DNA of 24,384 nucleotides. Origin: a virus. The translations under genes were made by a program, and so were the position numbers. Position 1 is the stretch's first letter, and each line of letters starts with the position of its first letter. Shown in pieces: positions 14,050 through 23,776 of the stretch. The notes under the pieces were generated by a model. That model worked only from the letters and a program-made list of their open reading frames with translations. It searched no databases and had not been told where the DNA came from. The stretch lies in the IMG/VR virus record IMGVR_UViG_3300008120_000296, positions 1-24,384 of that record, one strand, 5' to 3'.

Positions 14050-15330
14050 ATGGCATCAATTGTAACTACAAAATTCAGAGTACACAATGCAGAGCAATTC
14101 GCAGAAGCATTTTCTGAAACGTCAAATACTATCATGTATTTGTTTATTGGAAAAAGTACCGCATTTCCAAACGATAACGCACCTCCAACACCAGTAAATT
14201 CAACTGCAAACGTTGAATATACTCCGTGGCGTGATATGTACGCCGCAAAGCGTATTACCACAGCAGACGTTAGCCACGCTATTCCAAGATATGATTGGAC
14301 TGCTGGTACAGTCTATGACAAGTATGATGACCAAGACACAAACTTACTTGAGTCTGACGATTTTTATGTTATCACAGAAGACTATAATGTATATAAAGTT
14401 TTAGGTAATGCTGGCGGAACAGCGTCAACGACAAAGCCATCAGGCGTAAGCACATCCCCATTCACTACAGCAGACGGATACATTTGGAAATACATGTACA
14501 CAGTCACTACTGCTAAAGCATTGAAGTTTTTGACGAACGATTACATTCCAGTGCAAACACTTGCTTCGGATGATGGTTCAGATCAATGGGACGTACAAGT
14601 TGCGGCCGTTGATGGTGGTATTCACGTTGTCAACGTAACATCTGGTGGTACTGGATACGGTTCAGCGCCAGCAGTTACTATTACTGGTGATGGTACAGGC
14701 GCTACAGCAAACTCAACAATTACTGCTGGTGTTGTTACCGCAGTTACAATTACAAATCCTGGTACAGGATACACAAGAGCGCAAGTTACATTTGCTTCTG
14801 GTGCCGCTGCCGCTACTGCTGTAATCTCACCAAAAGGTGGCCACGGATCGAATGCACTTGAAGAACTCGGTGGTAAGTACATTATGCTTAACGTTCGTTT
14901 AGATGGCACAGAATCTAACACATTCTCTACAGCTAATGAGTTCCGTCAAGTTGGTATTATTCGTGATCCATATTTGTATGGTACAACTACAAGAGCAGTT
15001 GCATCTTCTTTCAGACAGTCATTCCAATATCAATTGTCTGGCATCTCTGGAACATTTACATTAGATGAAACTATCACTAGCGGATCTAACACAGCAAGCG
15101 TTGTTGAATTCACAACACCAAACTTGTTTACTACACTACCATTGAATCGTCCGTTTGCTAACACAGCAAGCGTTTCTGGTGGTACATCATCTGCTTCGGG
15201 TACAATTGCGGCTATCACAACTCCAGGCTTACAGCCATACACAGGCGACATTATCTATGTCGAAAATCGTGTGCCAATCTCCAGAGCGGCTGACCAAATT
15301 GAAGACGTTAAACTAATCATTCAATTCTAA
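14050..15330 (+). CDS. 8: Baseplate wedge protein, T4 gp8-like, enlarged by beta modules
   Basis: A 426-aa protein (T4 gp8 is 334 aa), a wedge subunit that binds gp7 and gp10. The N-terminal half is clear: MASIVTTKFRVHNAEQFAEA, YLFIGKSTAFPND, YTPWRDMYAAKRITTADVSH and IPRYDWTAGTVYDKYDDQD, followed by DDFYVITEDYNVYKVL and TADGYIWKYMYTV. Two extra segments account for the added length: a GSGY-type repeat pair at about 190-262 (GGTGYGSAPAVTITGDGTGA and NPGTGYTRAQVTF) and a module near 330-365 (GTFTLDETITSGSNTASVVE) like those in the gp7-like protein. The C-terminus ends EDVKLIIQF. A Shine-Dalgarno AAAGGGAG and an exact TATAAATA lie upstream, so it may be expressed from its own late promoter. Confidence 0.88.
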   Translation: MASIVTTKFRVHNAEQFAEAFSETSNTIMYLFIGKSTAFPNDNAPPTPVNSTANVEYTPWRDMYAAKRITTADVSHAIPRYDWTAGTVYDKYDDQDTNLLESDDFYVITEDYNVYKVLGNAGGTASTTKPSGVSTSPFTTADGYIWKYMYTVTTAKALKFLTNDYIPVQTLASDDGSDQWDVQVAAVDGGIHVVNVTSGGTGYGSAPAVTITGDGTGATANSTITAGVVTAVTITNPGTGYTRAQVTFASGAAAATAVISPKGGHGSNALEELGGKYIMLNVRLDGTESNTFSTANEFRQVGIIRDPYLYGTTTRAVASSFRQSFQYQLSGISGTFTLDETITSGSNTASVVEFTTPNLFTTLPLNRPFANTASVSGGTSSASGTIAAITTPGLQPYTGDIIYVENRVPISRAADQIEDVKLIIQF

Positions 15331-15358
15331 TTTAAAAAAACGTAGGCTTGAAAAATAA

Positions 15359-18300
15359 ATGGCAAATACAAATCCTGGTGGACTAGACTTAAATACCAGT
15401 CCATATTTTGATGATTATAATGAAGATAAAAAGTTTGTAAGAGTTCTCTATCGTCCTGGACGTGCTGTTCAGGCTAGAGAACTTACACAAGCACAGACTC
15501 TTCAACAGGTGCAGACTAGACGCTTTGCTGAATATTTTTTCAAGCAAGGCGCTCTTGTCGATGGTTGCGAACAAAACCTAGACTTAAATTTAAGTTTCGT
15601 CAAACTTCAACCTACATATAATAGTAACACAGTTGCAGTTGCGAATTTTGTTGGTAGCATAATCTATGGCGCAAACAGCGGCATTAAAGCATACTGTGGA
15701 CTTGTTGAAGACATTGATGGCACTGATCCAAAAACACTATTCATCAACTATGCAACAAACGGAACACAAGTTCTTACAGTAAACGTTGCACCAACTACAC
15801 TCACATCAGGAAATACAATTACCTTCTCAACAGGTAATACTGCTACGATTGAAGCATTTTATACCGATCCAATTTCTGGTGCAATTAAAATCTTTGTTTC
15901 AAACACATCTGGAACATTAACTGCAACAACAGCAAACACAGTATTAAGCACTGGTGTTACTCAAGTAATTAACGTAACAAGTATTTCAAATCAAAGTGCA
16001 AATACTAAATTTGCAAATTCGGAAACAATTTTCACTGCGAACACAACAGGCAGAGCATACGCATTGGCTGCGGCAACAAATGCAGTTAGAAACGTAGTGA
16101 ATGAAGGTCTAGCTACAGAACAGGTATATGACTACGGTTCTAAGATTACTGTATCAGAAGGTGTCGTTTATGTCGCAGACCATTTTGTTAAGCACTCTAC
16201 ACAAACAATTATTCTCGACAAGTACACGAATGAGCCTTCATATAGAGTTGGTTTAGTTCCAACAAAAACATTCATTGATTACATTGAAGATCAATCGCTT
16301 GTTGATAACGCACAGGGCACACCAAACTTTCAAGCACCTGGTGCTGATAGACTCAAGATCGATACGACACTCACTAAGATTGCGTTAGGCGCAACAACAG
16401 ATGAAAATGAATTCATCACAATCACCGAAATTGAAGACGGTATTGCTAGAAAAAGAAAATCAATTACTGTTGACAATAAACTAGAAGATGTTTTAGCAAA
16501 ACGAACAAATGAAGAATCTGGTAACTACACGTTGTCTGATCCTGTCGTTTACGTTCGTGAACACTTGACAACATCTGGAACTGACACTGGTGTGTATACT
16601 TCTGCCGAAGGCGGCAACTCAGATTTGCTTATGGTTGAAGTTGATCCATTCACATCATATGTGTCTGGATATAGAAATCAGATTATCATAAAAACACAAA
16701 TTGAAGTAGAGAAGGGTCTAGACACTCAATACGTAGAGCAAACAAAGACTCAAATTAACTATGGACAATATATTGAAGTTAAAGAGTTAGTCGGTGCATG
16801 GGATATTCAGGAATCAACATTGGTTGATTTGTATGACACACCACAGCAAGTGATTACAAACTTAACACATTCGACAGCAACAGTAGCCGGTAGTGCGATT
16901 GGTACTGCTAGGGTTCGTTCTATTGAATACGTAAGTGGTACTAAAGGTACTGCCGATGCAAGATACTATTTGTATTTGTATGAAATTGCAATGGTTGCTG
17001 GTAAAACATTTTCTCAAGTTCGTGCGATATATGATTCTGCGACACCAAAACGTTTTGCTGATATTGTAACAACTACCGCTGGCGCTGTTTTACAAGAGAC
17101 TTCTTTTGATTCGATGATTTTTCCGTTACCATATGATGCGGTTAAAACTCTTCGTGACACATTACAAAACGTTGAAACTTCGTTTAGATTCAAGAAAAAG
17201 TTTACTGTATCTTTCACATCTGGTGTTGCAACTATTGCAACGGATACTGTTACAGAAACATTCGTTGGTACAGATACATTAAACTCCACACAGAAAAACG
17301 ACTTCTATATGGTTGTTGTTAACAATGGTGGCGCAAACGTAGAAACTTCTGCGTTGACTGGTACTGTTACTGTAGGTGCATCATCTACTGCTGTTACTGG
17401 CAGTGGCACACTATTCACATCACAATACAATGTCGGTGATTTAATTAAAATTGGATCAACTACTACGCACAGAATTGCATCTATTGCAAGTGCTACTGCA
17501 CTAACTTTAGCAACAGCGCATGGTGCTGGTGCTACTGGTGTCGCACACACAAAAATTATACCAACAGGAACGGTGTTGTCTCTTTCTGACAATGGCGGAA
17601 AGGGAAGTACAAGAACTGTTAACGTTACTTCTCCAGGCACTGCATCGATTGACGTTCAAGAAAATGCAACATTCACTGCTGACGTTATCGTGTCAATGGA
17701 TAGAGCGAATGCTAGAGAAAAAATCAAAACACTGAATTTTCAAACGCAAGCAAACATTAATCCAAACACACACATCAGCGGATTGTCTGGTCCGTTCGGA
17801 TTAGGCGTAGGTGATATCTATCAACTACACGCAGTATATCAATCGTCTTCATTTGATACAGCCGCAACTACAGGCAACACCAATGTTACTTCTAGTTTCA
17901 CACTAGACAATGGACAACGTGACTATGCATACGAGCATGGATCAATTCGTCCAGTGACAGGATTTGTTCCTTCTGGTAGACTGTTGGCTGTATTTGACAA
18001 CTTTACGCACGACACATCTCAAGGTGTTGGTTACGCATCAGTTGACTCATATCCAATCAACGATGAAGTATCATCAAATACTACGATTGCGACTTCACGC
18101 ATACCGATTTTCACAAGTCCTACAACTAAGAAGATTTTTAAACTTCGTGATTCGGTTGACTTTAGACCAATCAAGACTGCTAACACAGCTTTAAATCCTA
18201 TTGACGTTGGTACATATCAAGTGCCTACGTTTGGTCTTCGTATTCCACAATCAAATTCAGACTTTGATGCTGACTTGATTTACTACAAAGGTAGAATCTC

Positions 18301-21300
18301 AAAAGTATACATCAACAATGCTGGTGTATTCGGTATCAACGATGGTGTGCCTGCACAAGCTGGTAATCAGAGAGCAGAATCACCACCAACAAAGCCAGAT
18401 ACATTAGAGATTGCAGAATTAATTATTCCAGCATATCCATCTTTACCAATCGATGTTCAAATCAAGCTATTAAAGAACAAGCGTCTTACAATGCGTGAAG
18501 TTGCACGTATGAATGAAAGACTCGAAAGACTTGAGTATTTCACTGCATTGAGTTTCTTAGAAAAACAGGCAACAGACACAACAGAATTGGACAATGATGG
18601 TTTAGATAGATTCAAGAATGGTATTCTTGTCGATCCATTTACTGGTTGGGCAGTTGCATCCACGTCTAACGATGCCAAAGATTGTGCTATCGACAAGAAA
18701 AATAACTTTGTAACTGCTAAACAGGATAACTCAAACACTGTAGGACTTCGTTATTCCACTACAGGAACAACTACTTCAACAACATCACTTCAAGTTGGTA
18801 ACAAAATTATGTTGCCGTATACTGAAGTTGAAGCGCCTGGTCTAAAACAACAATATGCATCTAGACAACTAAGACTCGCTGAAGAATTAAACTTCATATG
18901 GACTGGTGACTTATCTGTCATGCCATTTGCTGATACATTCTTTGATACCGTAAACGATCCAACTAAAGCGCAAGTGTACAACGATGACCAAGGTGCAGAT
19001 AACTGGAAAGCATTGATCGATGCGTGGAACACAGAAGTTGCGCCATTAAATCAACATTGGCTTGGTGGCACACAGCAAACAGTAGACACAGCGCAACAAA
19101 CAACACAACAGGGAAATCAAAACGTCACCACAGCATTACGCACAGTGACACAAGAAGCGTTTAACAAAATTGCAACTGGCCAGAGACCTCTAGCAAGTAA
19201 ACAAGAAGTTTCTTTTGATAGAGTTGTGAGTGTAGAAGTTGCACTGTGGATGCGTCAGCGTGAATTTGTAATTTATGCTAAAGGTCTGAAAAACAACGCT
19301 AGAGTTTATGCATTCTTTGATGGTGTTAATGTTACCGCAAATTGTTATCAGATTCAATTGCTTGGCACTTCTACTCTACAGACATTGAATAAGTTCAACA
19401 ACGCTGGTGTATTAGAAGATGAGAACGTTACTTGGAAAGCAATTGCTGATGGCGCAAACACTGCACAACCATTAATTGTTAAAAATAACGAAATCTATTT
19501 GTTGTTTGAAGTTCCATCTAAGAAATTTTACACTGGTCAACGTGAGTTTAAAATTACAGACAGTCCTACAAACTCAGAAGGCACAACATTAACAAGTGCA
19601 AGAAACATCATTACTTCACAGGGTGTTATACAAAAGACTGCATCGTTCTCGATTAACTCTAGACCATTCACTAGTATATCATTCGATACACAGCGATCTA
19701 TAGGCAGAAGAACAGTCTCATCTCAGCGTGTTGAAACCGGAAGAGTGACTATACCACCTCCACAAAACTGGGATCCATTATCACAGAGTTTCTTTGTCGA
19801 TCCAAATACATTTGAAAGAGGCATGTACTTAACTTCTATCGACTTGTTCTTTAGAACAAAGTCACAATCGGAGAATGCTTATGTTACAGTTGAGATACGT
19901 GAACTCGAAAATGGATTCCCTTCACCAGAATTAATTAGTGATGGTGATAATGCGGTTGTTAAAAACACAGATATCAATGTAAGTGAAAATGCATCAGTCG
20001 CAACAAAATGCACATTTAAGAATCCTATCTATTTGAGTCCTGGTGTTGATTACTGTTTCACGGTTAAGCCATCAAACAATGATCCTGATTTTGCACTTTG
20101 GGTTGCCGAGTTGGGCGCAGTTGATATTACAGAACCAAATAAGCAAACTAGAATTGAATCTGCATATAACAGTGGTGTTCTATTTTCATCGTCTAATGAC
20201 AAGACTTGGGCTGTAAAACAAAACACTGATATGAAATTCACTATGAGAGTCGCACAGTTTGATACGACTACTTCTAAAGTTGCTTTCTGGAATAACATTC
20301 CATTAACTACGGCTTTCACGTATGATGCGTTAACACCATCAATTGCCGATGTGGTTCTTGCGGGAACTAACATCAAGTATGAAATTAAAACTTCTGATAG
20401 TAACCTAGCAGTCGATGAAGATTTCACTACAATTAAAAAATATGAAAGACTGGTATTGCGTTCTAGAAAACAGATTTCTACATCTGCATCTGAAACGGCT
20501 GCCAACTTTAAATCATTGTTAGTAAAAGCAACATTGTCTACGACAAACAAGTATATCAGCCCATACATCGATAACGAAAAACTTCTTTTCCACTTCGATA
20601 AAAACATTATTAATAATCTAGATGAAACTGCCGTTTCTGGAACAGTTACATATGCTTCTGGTAATAATGTTGTTATTGGTACTGGTACAACGTTCACCAC
20701 ACAAGTATTCCCTGGTGAATATGCATACTTCGGTGACGAATATCGCAGAGTTTCTTCGATATCAAGTAACACAGTTTTGACTGTTTCAAATAACTTTACT
20801 ACATCAAATGCAGTCAGTCAAGCAATGACTGTTCGCAATGAAGAGAATCCAACTGGAGCATATTCATCGCAGTCTAGATACATCACTAAAGTTGTGACGT
20901 TGAATGATGGATTTGAAGCCTCAGATTTAGTTACTTATTTGAAGATCAACAGACCACCAGGAACATCTATTAAAGTTTACTGCAAGCTGTTGAATGAAAA
21001 CGACACAGATGCGTTTGATGATAAATTCTATACTCCTATGGAATTAGTTGGCACAGAAACCTTCACACTCAATCAAAATGAGTACAAAGAAGAAAAGTAT
21101 GTTGTACCATCTACAGTGAAAACTGGTGGTTCCGAGTTTCTTGCTGGTACAGTTGCAATCTCGAACGTATCTACAACAGTCATCGGTACATCTACTCGCT
21201 TTATTGAAGACTTGAAAATTGGCGATACAATCGCTGTCGGTACTGCTAGAACAGAACGTGTGGTTGCTACAATTGCAAATAACACAGCATTGACAGTTGA

Positions 21301-21490
21301 GTCTGCATTTTCTACAGTTGCTTCTGGTCAAGACATTTTCCGTGTTCTAAATAATACAGTTGCTTACACAACACCTGATGGAAGAACATTCCAAGGGTAC
21401 AAGAACTTTGCGATCAAGATCACATTCTTGTCTAGCAACCCAAGTTATGCTCCGAAAGTCAAAGATTTAAGAGGAATAGCACTAGCATGA
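15359..21490 (+). CDS. Giant DUF4815-type peripheral baseplate/virion structural protein
   Basis: A 2043-aa protein, the largest in the window and in the position of gp9/gp10 in T4. The N-terminus is DUF4815-like: SPYFDDYNEDKKFVRVLYRP and GRAVQARELTQAQTLQQVQ (33-51), then RFAEYFFKQGALVDG. Residues up to about 660 are beta-rich and include SGNT/SETI-type units. A central part holds helical MREVARMNERLERLEYF and, after a Gln/Thr-rich linker, FDRVVSVEVALWMRQREFVI. A later domain reads DPLSQSFFVDPNTFERGMYL with TSIDLFFRTKSQSENAYVTV, typical of marine phage structural proteins. Three copies of a TGSGT-x-F-T type module lie at about 666-724, 1759-1818 and 1928-1997. It probably sits at the baseplate rim linking wedges to fibres; that is inference. 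It overlaps the next gene by ATGA. Confidence 0.8.
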   Translation: MANTNPGGLDLNTSPYFDDYNEDKKFVRVLYRPGRAVQARELTQAQTLQQVQTRRFAEYFFKQGALVDGCEQNLDLNLSFVKLQPTYNSNTVAVANFVGSIIYGANSGIKAYCGLVEDIDGTDPKTLFINYATNGTQVLTVNVAPTTLTSGNTITFSTGNTATIEAFYTDPISGAIKIFVSNTSGTLTATTANTVLSTGVTQVINVTSISNQSANTKFANSETIFTANTTGRAYALAAATNAVRNVVNEGLATEQVYDYGSKITVSEGVVYVADHFVKHSTQTIILDKYTNEPSYRVGLVPTKTFIDYIEDQSLVDNAQGTPNFQAPGADRLKIDTTLTKIALGATTDENEFITITEIEDGIARKRKSITVDNKLEDVLAKRTNEESGNYTLSDPVVYVREHLTTSGTDTGVYTSAEGGNSDLLMVEVDPFTSYVSGYRNQIIIKTQIEVEKGLDTQYVEQTKTQINYGQYIEVKELVGAWDIQESTLVDLYDTPQQVITNLTHSTATVAGSAIGTARVRSIEYVSGTKGTADARYYLYLYEIAMVAGKTFSQVRAIYDSATPKRFADIVTTTAGAVLQETSFDSMIFPLPYDAVKTLRDTLQNVETSFRFKKKFTVSFTSGVATIATDTVTETFVGTDTLNSTQKNDFYMVVVNNGGANVETSALTGTVTVGASSTAVTGSGTLFTSQYNVGDLIKIGSTTTHRIASIASATALTLATAHGAGATGVAHTKIIPTGTVLSLSDNGGKGSTRTVNVTSPGTASIDVQENATFTADVIVSMDRANAREKIKTLNFQTQANINPNTHISGLSGPFGLGVGDIYQLHAVYQSSSFDTAATTGNTNVTSSFTLDNGQRDYAYEHGSIRPVTGFVPSGRLLAVFDNFTHDTSQGVGYASVDSYPINDEVSSNTTIATSRIPIFTSPTTKKIFKLRDSVDFRPIKTANTALNPIDVGTYQVPTFGLRIPQSNSDFDADLIYYKGRISKVYINNAGVFGINDGVPAQAGNQRAESPPTKPDTLEIAELIIPAYPSLPIDVQIKLLKNKRLTMREVARMNERLERLEYFTALSFLEKQATDTTELDNDGLDRFKNGILVDPFTGWAVASTSNDAKDCAIDKKNNFVTAKQDNSNTVGLRYSTTGTTTSTTSLQVGNKIMLPYTEVEAPGLKQQYASRQLRLAEELNFIWTGDLSVMPFADTFFDTVNDPTKAQVYNDDQGADNWKALIDAWNTEVAPLNQHWLGGTQQTVDTAQQTTQQGNQNVTTALRTVTQEAFNKIATGQRPLASKQEVSFDRVVSVEVALWMRQREFVIYAKGLKNNARVYAFFDGVNVTANCYQIQLLGTSTLQTLNKFNNAGVLEDENVTWKAIADGANTAQPLIVKNNEIYLLFEVPSKKFYTGQREFKITDSPTNSEGTTLTSARNIITSQGVIQKTASFSINSRPFTSISFDTQRSIGRRTVSSQRVETGRVTIPPPQNWDPLSQSFFVDPNTFERGMYLTSIDLFFRTKSQSENAYVTVEIRELENGFPSPELISDGDNAVVKNTDINVSENASVATKCTFKNPIYLSPGVDYCFTVKPSNNDPDFALWVAELGAVDITEPNKQTRIESAYNSGVLFSSSNDKTWAVKQNTDMKFTMRVAQFDTTTSKVAFWNNIPLTTAFTYDALTPSIADVVLAGTNIKYEIKTSDSNLAVDEDFTTIKKYERLVLRSRKQISTSASETAANFKSLLVKATLSTTNKYISPYIDNEKLLFHFDKNIINNLDETAVSGTVTYASGNNVVIGTGTTFTTQVFPGEYAYFGDEYRRVSSISSNTVLTVSNNFTTSNAVSQAMTVRNEENPTGAYSSQSRYITKVVTLNDGFEASDLVTYLKINRPPGTSIKVYCKLLNENDTDAFDDKFYTPMELVGTETFTLNQNEYKEEKYVVPSTVKTGGSEFLAGTVAISNVSTTVIGTSTRFIEDLKIGDTIAVGTARTERVVATIANNTALTVESAFSTVASGQDIFRVLNNTVAYTTPDGRTFQGYKNFAIKITFLSSNPSYAPKVKDLRGIALA

Positions 21491-21738
21491 TAGTAGAAAA
21501 AATTAAAATTGCAGAGCCTGTTCGTGGATTTACCGAGAGAGATAAAAACTCTAAGGCAATTCTAAATACAGATATGGACGCACTTCTTAAGTATAAAATT
21601 CAAAAAAGAAAAATATCTGATATAAATAAGAGTAGAAATGAAATCACGTTGATTCGTGGAGAAGTAGACAGCATCAAGTCAGACCTTAACGAAATCAAAC
21701 ATCTATTACTAAAAATAACTAAAGAGAGACAAGACTAA
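21487..21738 (+). CDS. Small coiled-coil protein between giant baseplate protein and fibre
   Basis: An 83-aa protein, mostly alpha-helical and charged. The first 30 residues are extended (MIVEKIKIAEPVRGFTERDK), and from about residue 35 heptad-like hydrophobic spacing is visible in IRGEVDSIKSDLNEIKHLLL, so a short coiled coil is likely. Its ATG overlaps the stop of the giant protein (ATGA), implying coupled translation in similar context, and the fibre gene follows after 2 bases. A fibre-attachment, trimerisation or chaperone role would fit the position, but there is no family I can name. Its coding potential is supported by the tight spacing on both sides. Confidence 0.6.
   Translation: MIVEKIKIAEPVRGFTERDKNSKAILNTDMDALLKYKIQKRKISDINKSRNEITLIRGEVDSIKSDLNEIKHLLLKITKERQD
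21621..21628 (+). promoter_or_regulatory. Possible internal late promoter (TATAAATA) before the fibre gene
   Basis: An exact TATAAATA lies inside the 83-aa coiled-coil gene, 112 bases before the fibre ATG. It could give extra fibre transcript, but exact matches are expected by chance a few times in this much AT-rich DNA. Confidence 0.25.
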
Positions 21739-21740
21739 TC

Positions 21741-22967
21741 ATGCCTATTTCACAAGTACTCTTAAGCGACACGTTTGGTCAGTTCAGAAATGCGTTTAAT
21801 GACACTGCAAACGCTGTTAACTCGGTGGTTAGCACTACGGGCAACATTGTTACTGGCAATATCGTAGGTAGCACATTATCTGCAAACAATTTAACTTCCG
21901 GTAGAGTTGCACTTACTACGACAGCAGGTCAGTTAACGGATGATTCTGCACTCACATACGATACAAGCACAGACATATTAACGCTTGCAGGAACTACAGA
22001 CGCAAGTTCTTCTACTACAGGTACACTTAAAGTTGCTGGTGGTCTTGGTGTTGCTAAGAAACTATATGTCGGAACAGACTTAAACGTTACCGGTAATACG
22101 ACACTTTCAACAAACTTAACTGTCACTGGTAATGCAACAATAACTGGCGACTTAACTGTCAACGGTACAACCACTACAGTCAATTCGACAACTCTTACTG
22201 TCGATGATATCAATATTGAGTTAGGTTCTACAGCATCCCCAACCGATCTCACTGCTGTTGGTGGTGGTATTACTCTTAAGGGTGCTACTGATAAAACTAT
22301 TAGTTGGTCTTCACTTGGTTGGACTTCTTCTGAAGATTTTAATCTTGTTACGGGTAAAATATTTGAAATTAATGGAACATCAGTTCTATCTTCAACAACT
22401 CTTGGTAGCACCGTAATCAATTCTAGCTTAACATCAGTCGGCACAATCGGAACTGGTGTTTGGCAAGGCACAGTAATTAATTCAACGTATGGTGGTACAG
22501 GTGTCAACAATGCTGGTCGAACAATCACTATTGGTGGAAACTTAACGACAGCAGGCGCATTCAATACAACAGTAACTGCTACAGCAAACACCAGTGTAAC
22601 ATTGCCTACATCAGGAACGTTAGTTGGCTCTGCTGACACTGGCACTGTTACGAATACAATGTTGACGAATAGTAGTTTAACAATTGGTAACACCAACGTT
22701 GCGCTAGGTGCAACTTCAACATCATTAACAGGGCTAACGTCAGTCTCAACAGCGGCATTGACAGCTTCTGGAAACGTATCATTCACAAGCACAGGCGCAT
22801 TGAAGATTCCTTCAGGAACTACCGCAGAAAAAGCAGGTTATACGACTGTCGGTATGCTTCGCTACGATACGACACTAGACAGACTTGAGGTTTATAAATC
22901 AACAGGATGGGCCGCCGCCGGTGGTGGCGTATCTGCTTCAAAATTGTATTTTTACGGAAACTTTTGA
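21741..22967 (+). CDS. Tail fibre-like protein with beta-helical repeats
   Basis: A 408-aa protein very rich in Thr, Ser, Gly, Asn and Val with almost no charged stretches, as expected of a fibrous trimeric beta-helix. A short helical start (SDTFGQFRNAFNDTANAVNS) may attach it to the baseplate. A repeat array around 117-150 reads LNVTGNTTLSTNLTVTGNAT and ITGDLTVNGTTTTVNSTTL with roughly 8-10 residue periods. DDINIELG (about 155) and GGGITLKGATDKTISWSS follow, a set I recall from marine phage structural proteins. The C-terminus, TTVGMLRYDTTLDRLEVYKS and TGWAAAGGG, is common in such fibres. It follows the giant protein and coiled-coil peptide and precedes the small host-recognition-type genes. 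A receptor-binding tip is not obvious, so the tip may be a separate protein. Confidence 0.75.
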   Translation: MPISQVLLSDTFGQFRNAFNDTANAVNSVVSTTGNIVTGNIVGSTLSANNLTSGRVALTTTAGQLTDDSALTYDTSTDILTLAGTTDASSSTTGTLKVAGGLGVAKKLYVGTDLNVTGNTTLSTNLTVTGNATITGDLTVNGTTTTVNSTTLTVDDINIELGSTASPTDLTAVGGGITLKGATDKTISWSSLGWTSSEDFNLVTGKIFEINGTSVLSSTTLGSTVINSSLTSVGTIGTGVWQGTVINSTYGGTGVNNAGRTITIGGNLTTAGAFNTTVTATANTSVTLPTSGTLVGSADTGTVTNTMLTNSSLTIGNTNVALGATSTSLTGLTSVSTAALTASGNVSFTSTGALKIPSGTTAEKAGYTTVGMLRYDTTLDRLEVYKSTGWAAAGGGVSASKLYFYGNF

Positions 22968-22975
22968 TATAAATA
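22968..22975 (+). promoter_or_regulatory. Putative T4-type late promoter (TATAAATA) before the host-recognition module
   Basis: An exact TATAAATA begins at the first base after the fibre stop codon, on the coding strand and 28 bases before the next ATG, with an AGAGGA Shine-Dalgarno between. Placement at the start of a set of small genes suggests separate late transcription of that module. Confidence 0.65.
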
Positions 22976-23003
22976 CATCATACAAATTAAAAGAGGATAA
23001 AAA

Positions 23004-23324
23004 ATGTCAGGAATATTAAGTCGAACTATACTCACCCAAAACACCGATACGTTAGTGTATACTGTTCCAGCAGGTTTAATTGCAAGTTTAACAATTTCAG
23101 TGTGTAACCAAGCCGCTTCTGGCGATGCTCGAATTAACATGGCGTTAACTACTCTTGGGTCTATGACAGCCAATAGTTACATCGAATTTAATGCAAATAT
23201 TCCACCATCTGGTGTGCTAGAAAGAAGTGCTATTGTACTTGAAGCTGGAAATACGATTCGTGCATTATCAACCAATTCTAATACAAGCGTTGTTGTATTT
23301 GGAATTGAAGAATCGGCTTCATAA
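23004..23324 (+). CDS. Small beta-sandwich virion protein (fibre-associated)
   Basis: A 106-aa beta-rich protein without signal peptide or membrane segment. Pattern landmarks are VYTVPAGLIASLTISVCN (19-36), a central ALTTLG, YIEFNANIPPSGVLERSAIV (59-78) and a closing VVVFGIEES. The segment P-x-x-GVLER followed by a V-x-V-x-G-x-E-E end is one I associate with small structural proteins near fibre genes in marine T4-like phages. A late promoter and a good Shine-Dalgarno precede it. It probably forms a small capsid or fibre decoration; the exact role is unknown. The gene is convincing by start signals and by composition typical of secreted or virion beta proteins. Confidence 0.65.
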   Translation: MSGILSRTILTQNTDTLVYTVPAGLIASLTISVCNQAASGDARINMALTTLGSMTANSYIEFNANIPPSGVLERSAIVLEAGNTIRALSTNSNTSVVVFGIEESAS

Positions 23325-23346
23325 AAAGTGAAAGGAAAATAAAAAA

Positions 23347-23772
23347 ATGTTAAAATCACTTATTTTAAACAATAATATTATAGAAAATATTATTGTTGGC
23401 TCAATAGATAGTCCTAATTGTGTGCCGAGTCCAGCAGACTATGATGTTTTAGTTGGATATAAATTTAATGACGAATTACAACTTTTTCTGTCTCCAAGTA
23501 TGACAGTTGAAGAGTTTAATTCTATAAGAAACGGACACATCGAAAAACTAAATGAAATTGTGACGTGGTATACATCATATTTAACATCTAGTCATTATAA
23601 TGGTTTAGCTGTCGAAAGAAAAGATCAAATTAGAACTTGGGCCGATGAAATATTTTCTATTGTTCCTACTGAAATTGAAAAATTGAATAACAACAATTCG
23701 TGTGTTTTGTCTTATATTATTCCTTTTACGGAAATTTTAGAAACACGCCCTAACATAGAATTCGAGGTATAA
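23347..23772 (+). CDS. Unrecognised protein with fibre-assembly-like N-terminus
   Basis: A 141-aa protein. Its first 55 residues, with NNIIENIIVGS, a CVP turn, YDVLVGYKF and DELQLFLSP, follow the pattern of short beta domains at the start of phage tail-fibre assembly or fibre-tip proteins (x-IVxNxIV, then a Gly-rich strand and a final F). The rest is helical and acidic (SMTVEEFNSIRNGHIEKLNE, ERKDQIRTWADEIFSIV). It has an AAAGGA Shine-Dalgarno and lies 4 bases before the Cys-rich adhesin-like gene. A dedicated chaperone for that adhesin is a reasonable guess, as in the T4-like gp37/gp38 arrangement, but no family is recognised and the helical part could equally be structural. Confidence 0.55.
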   Translation: MLKSLILNNNIIENIIVGSIDSPNCVPSPADYDVLVGYKFNDELQLFLSPSMTVEEFNSIRNGHIEKLNEIVTWYTSYLTSSHYNGLAVERKDQIRTWADEIFSIVPTEIEKLNNNNSCVLSYIIPFTEILETRPNIEFEV

Positions 23773-23776
23773 AAAA

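Noticed and set aside
20050-20772. Antisense ORF of 240 codons inside the giant DUF4815-type gene
   Set aside because: No Shine-Dalgarno, no recognisable domains, and the plus-strand frame is clearly coding.
21929-22792. Long antisense ORF (287 codons) opposite the fibre gene
   Set aside because: Val/Pro/Ser-rich translation with no start signals; it is the mirror of the Thr/Asn/Gly-rich fibre codons, a common artefact of repetitive fibre genes.
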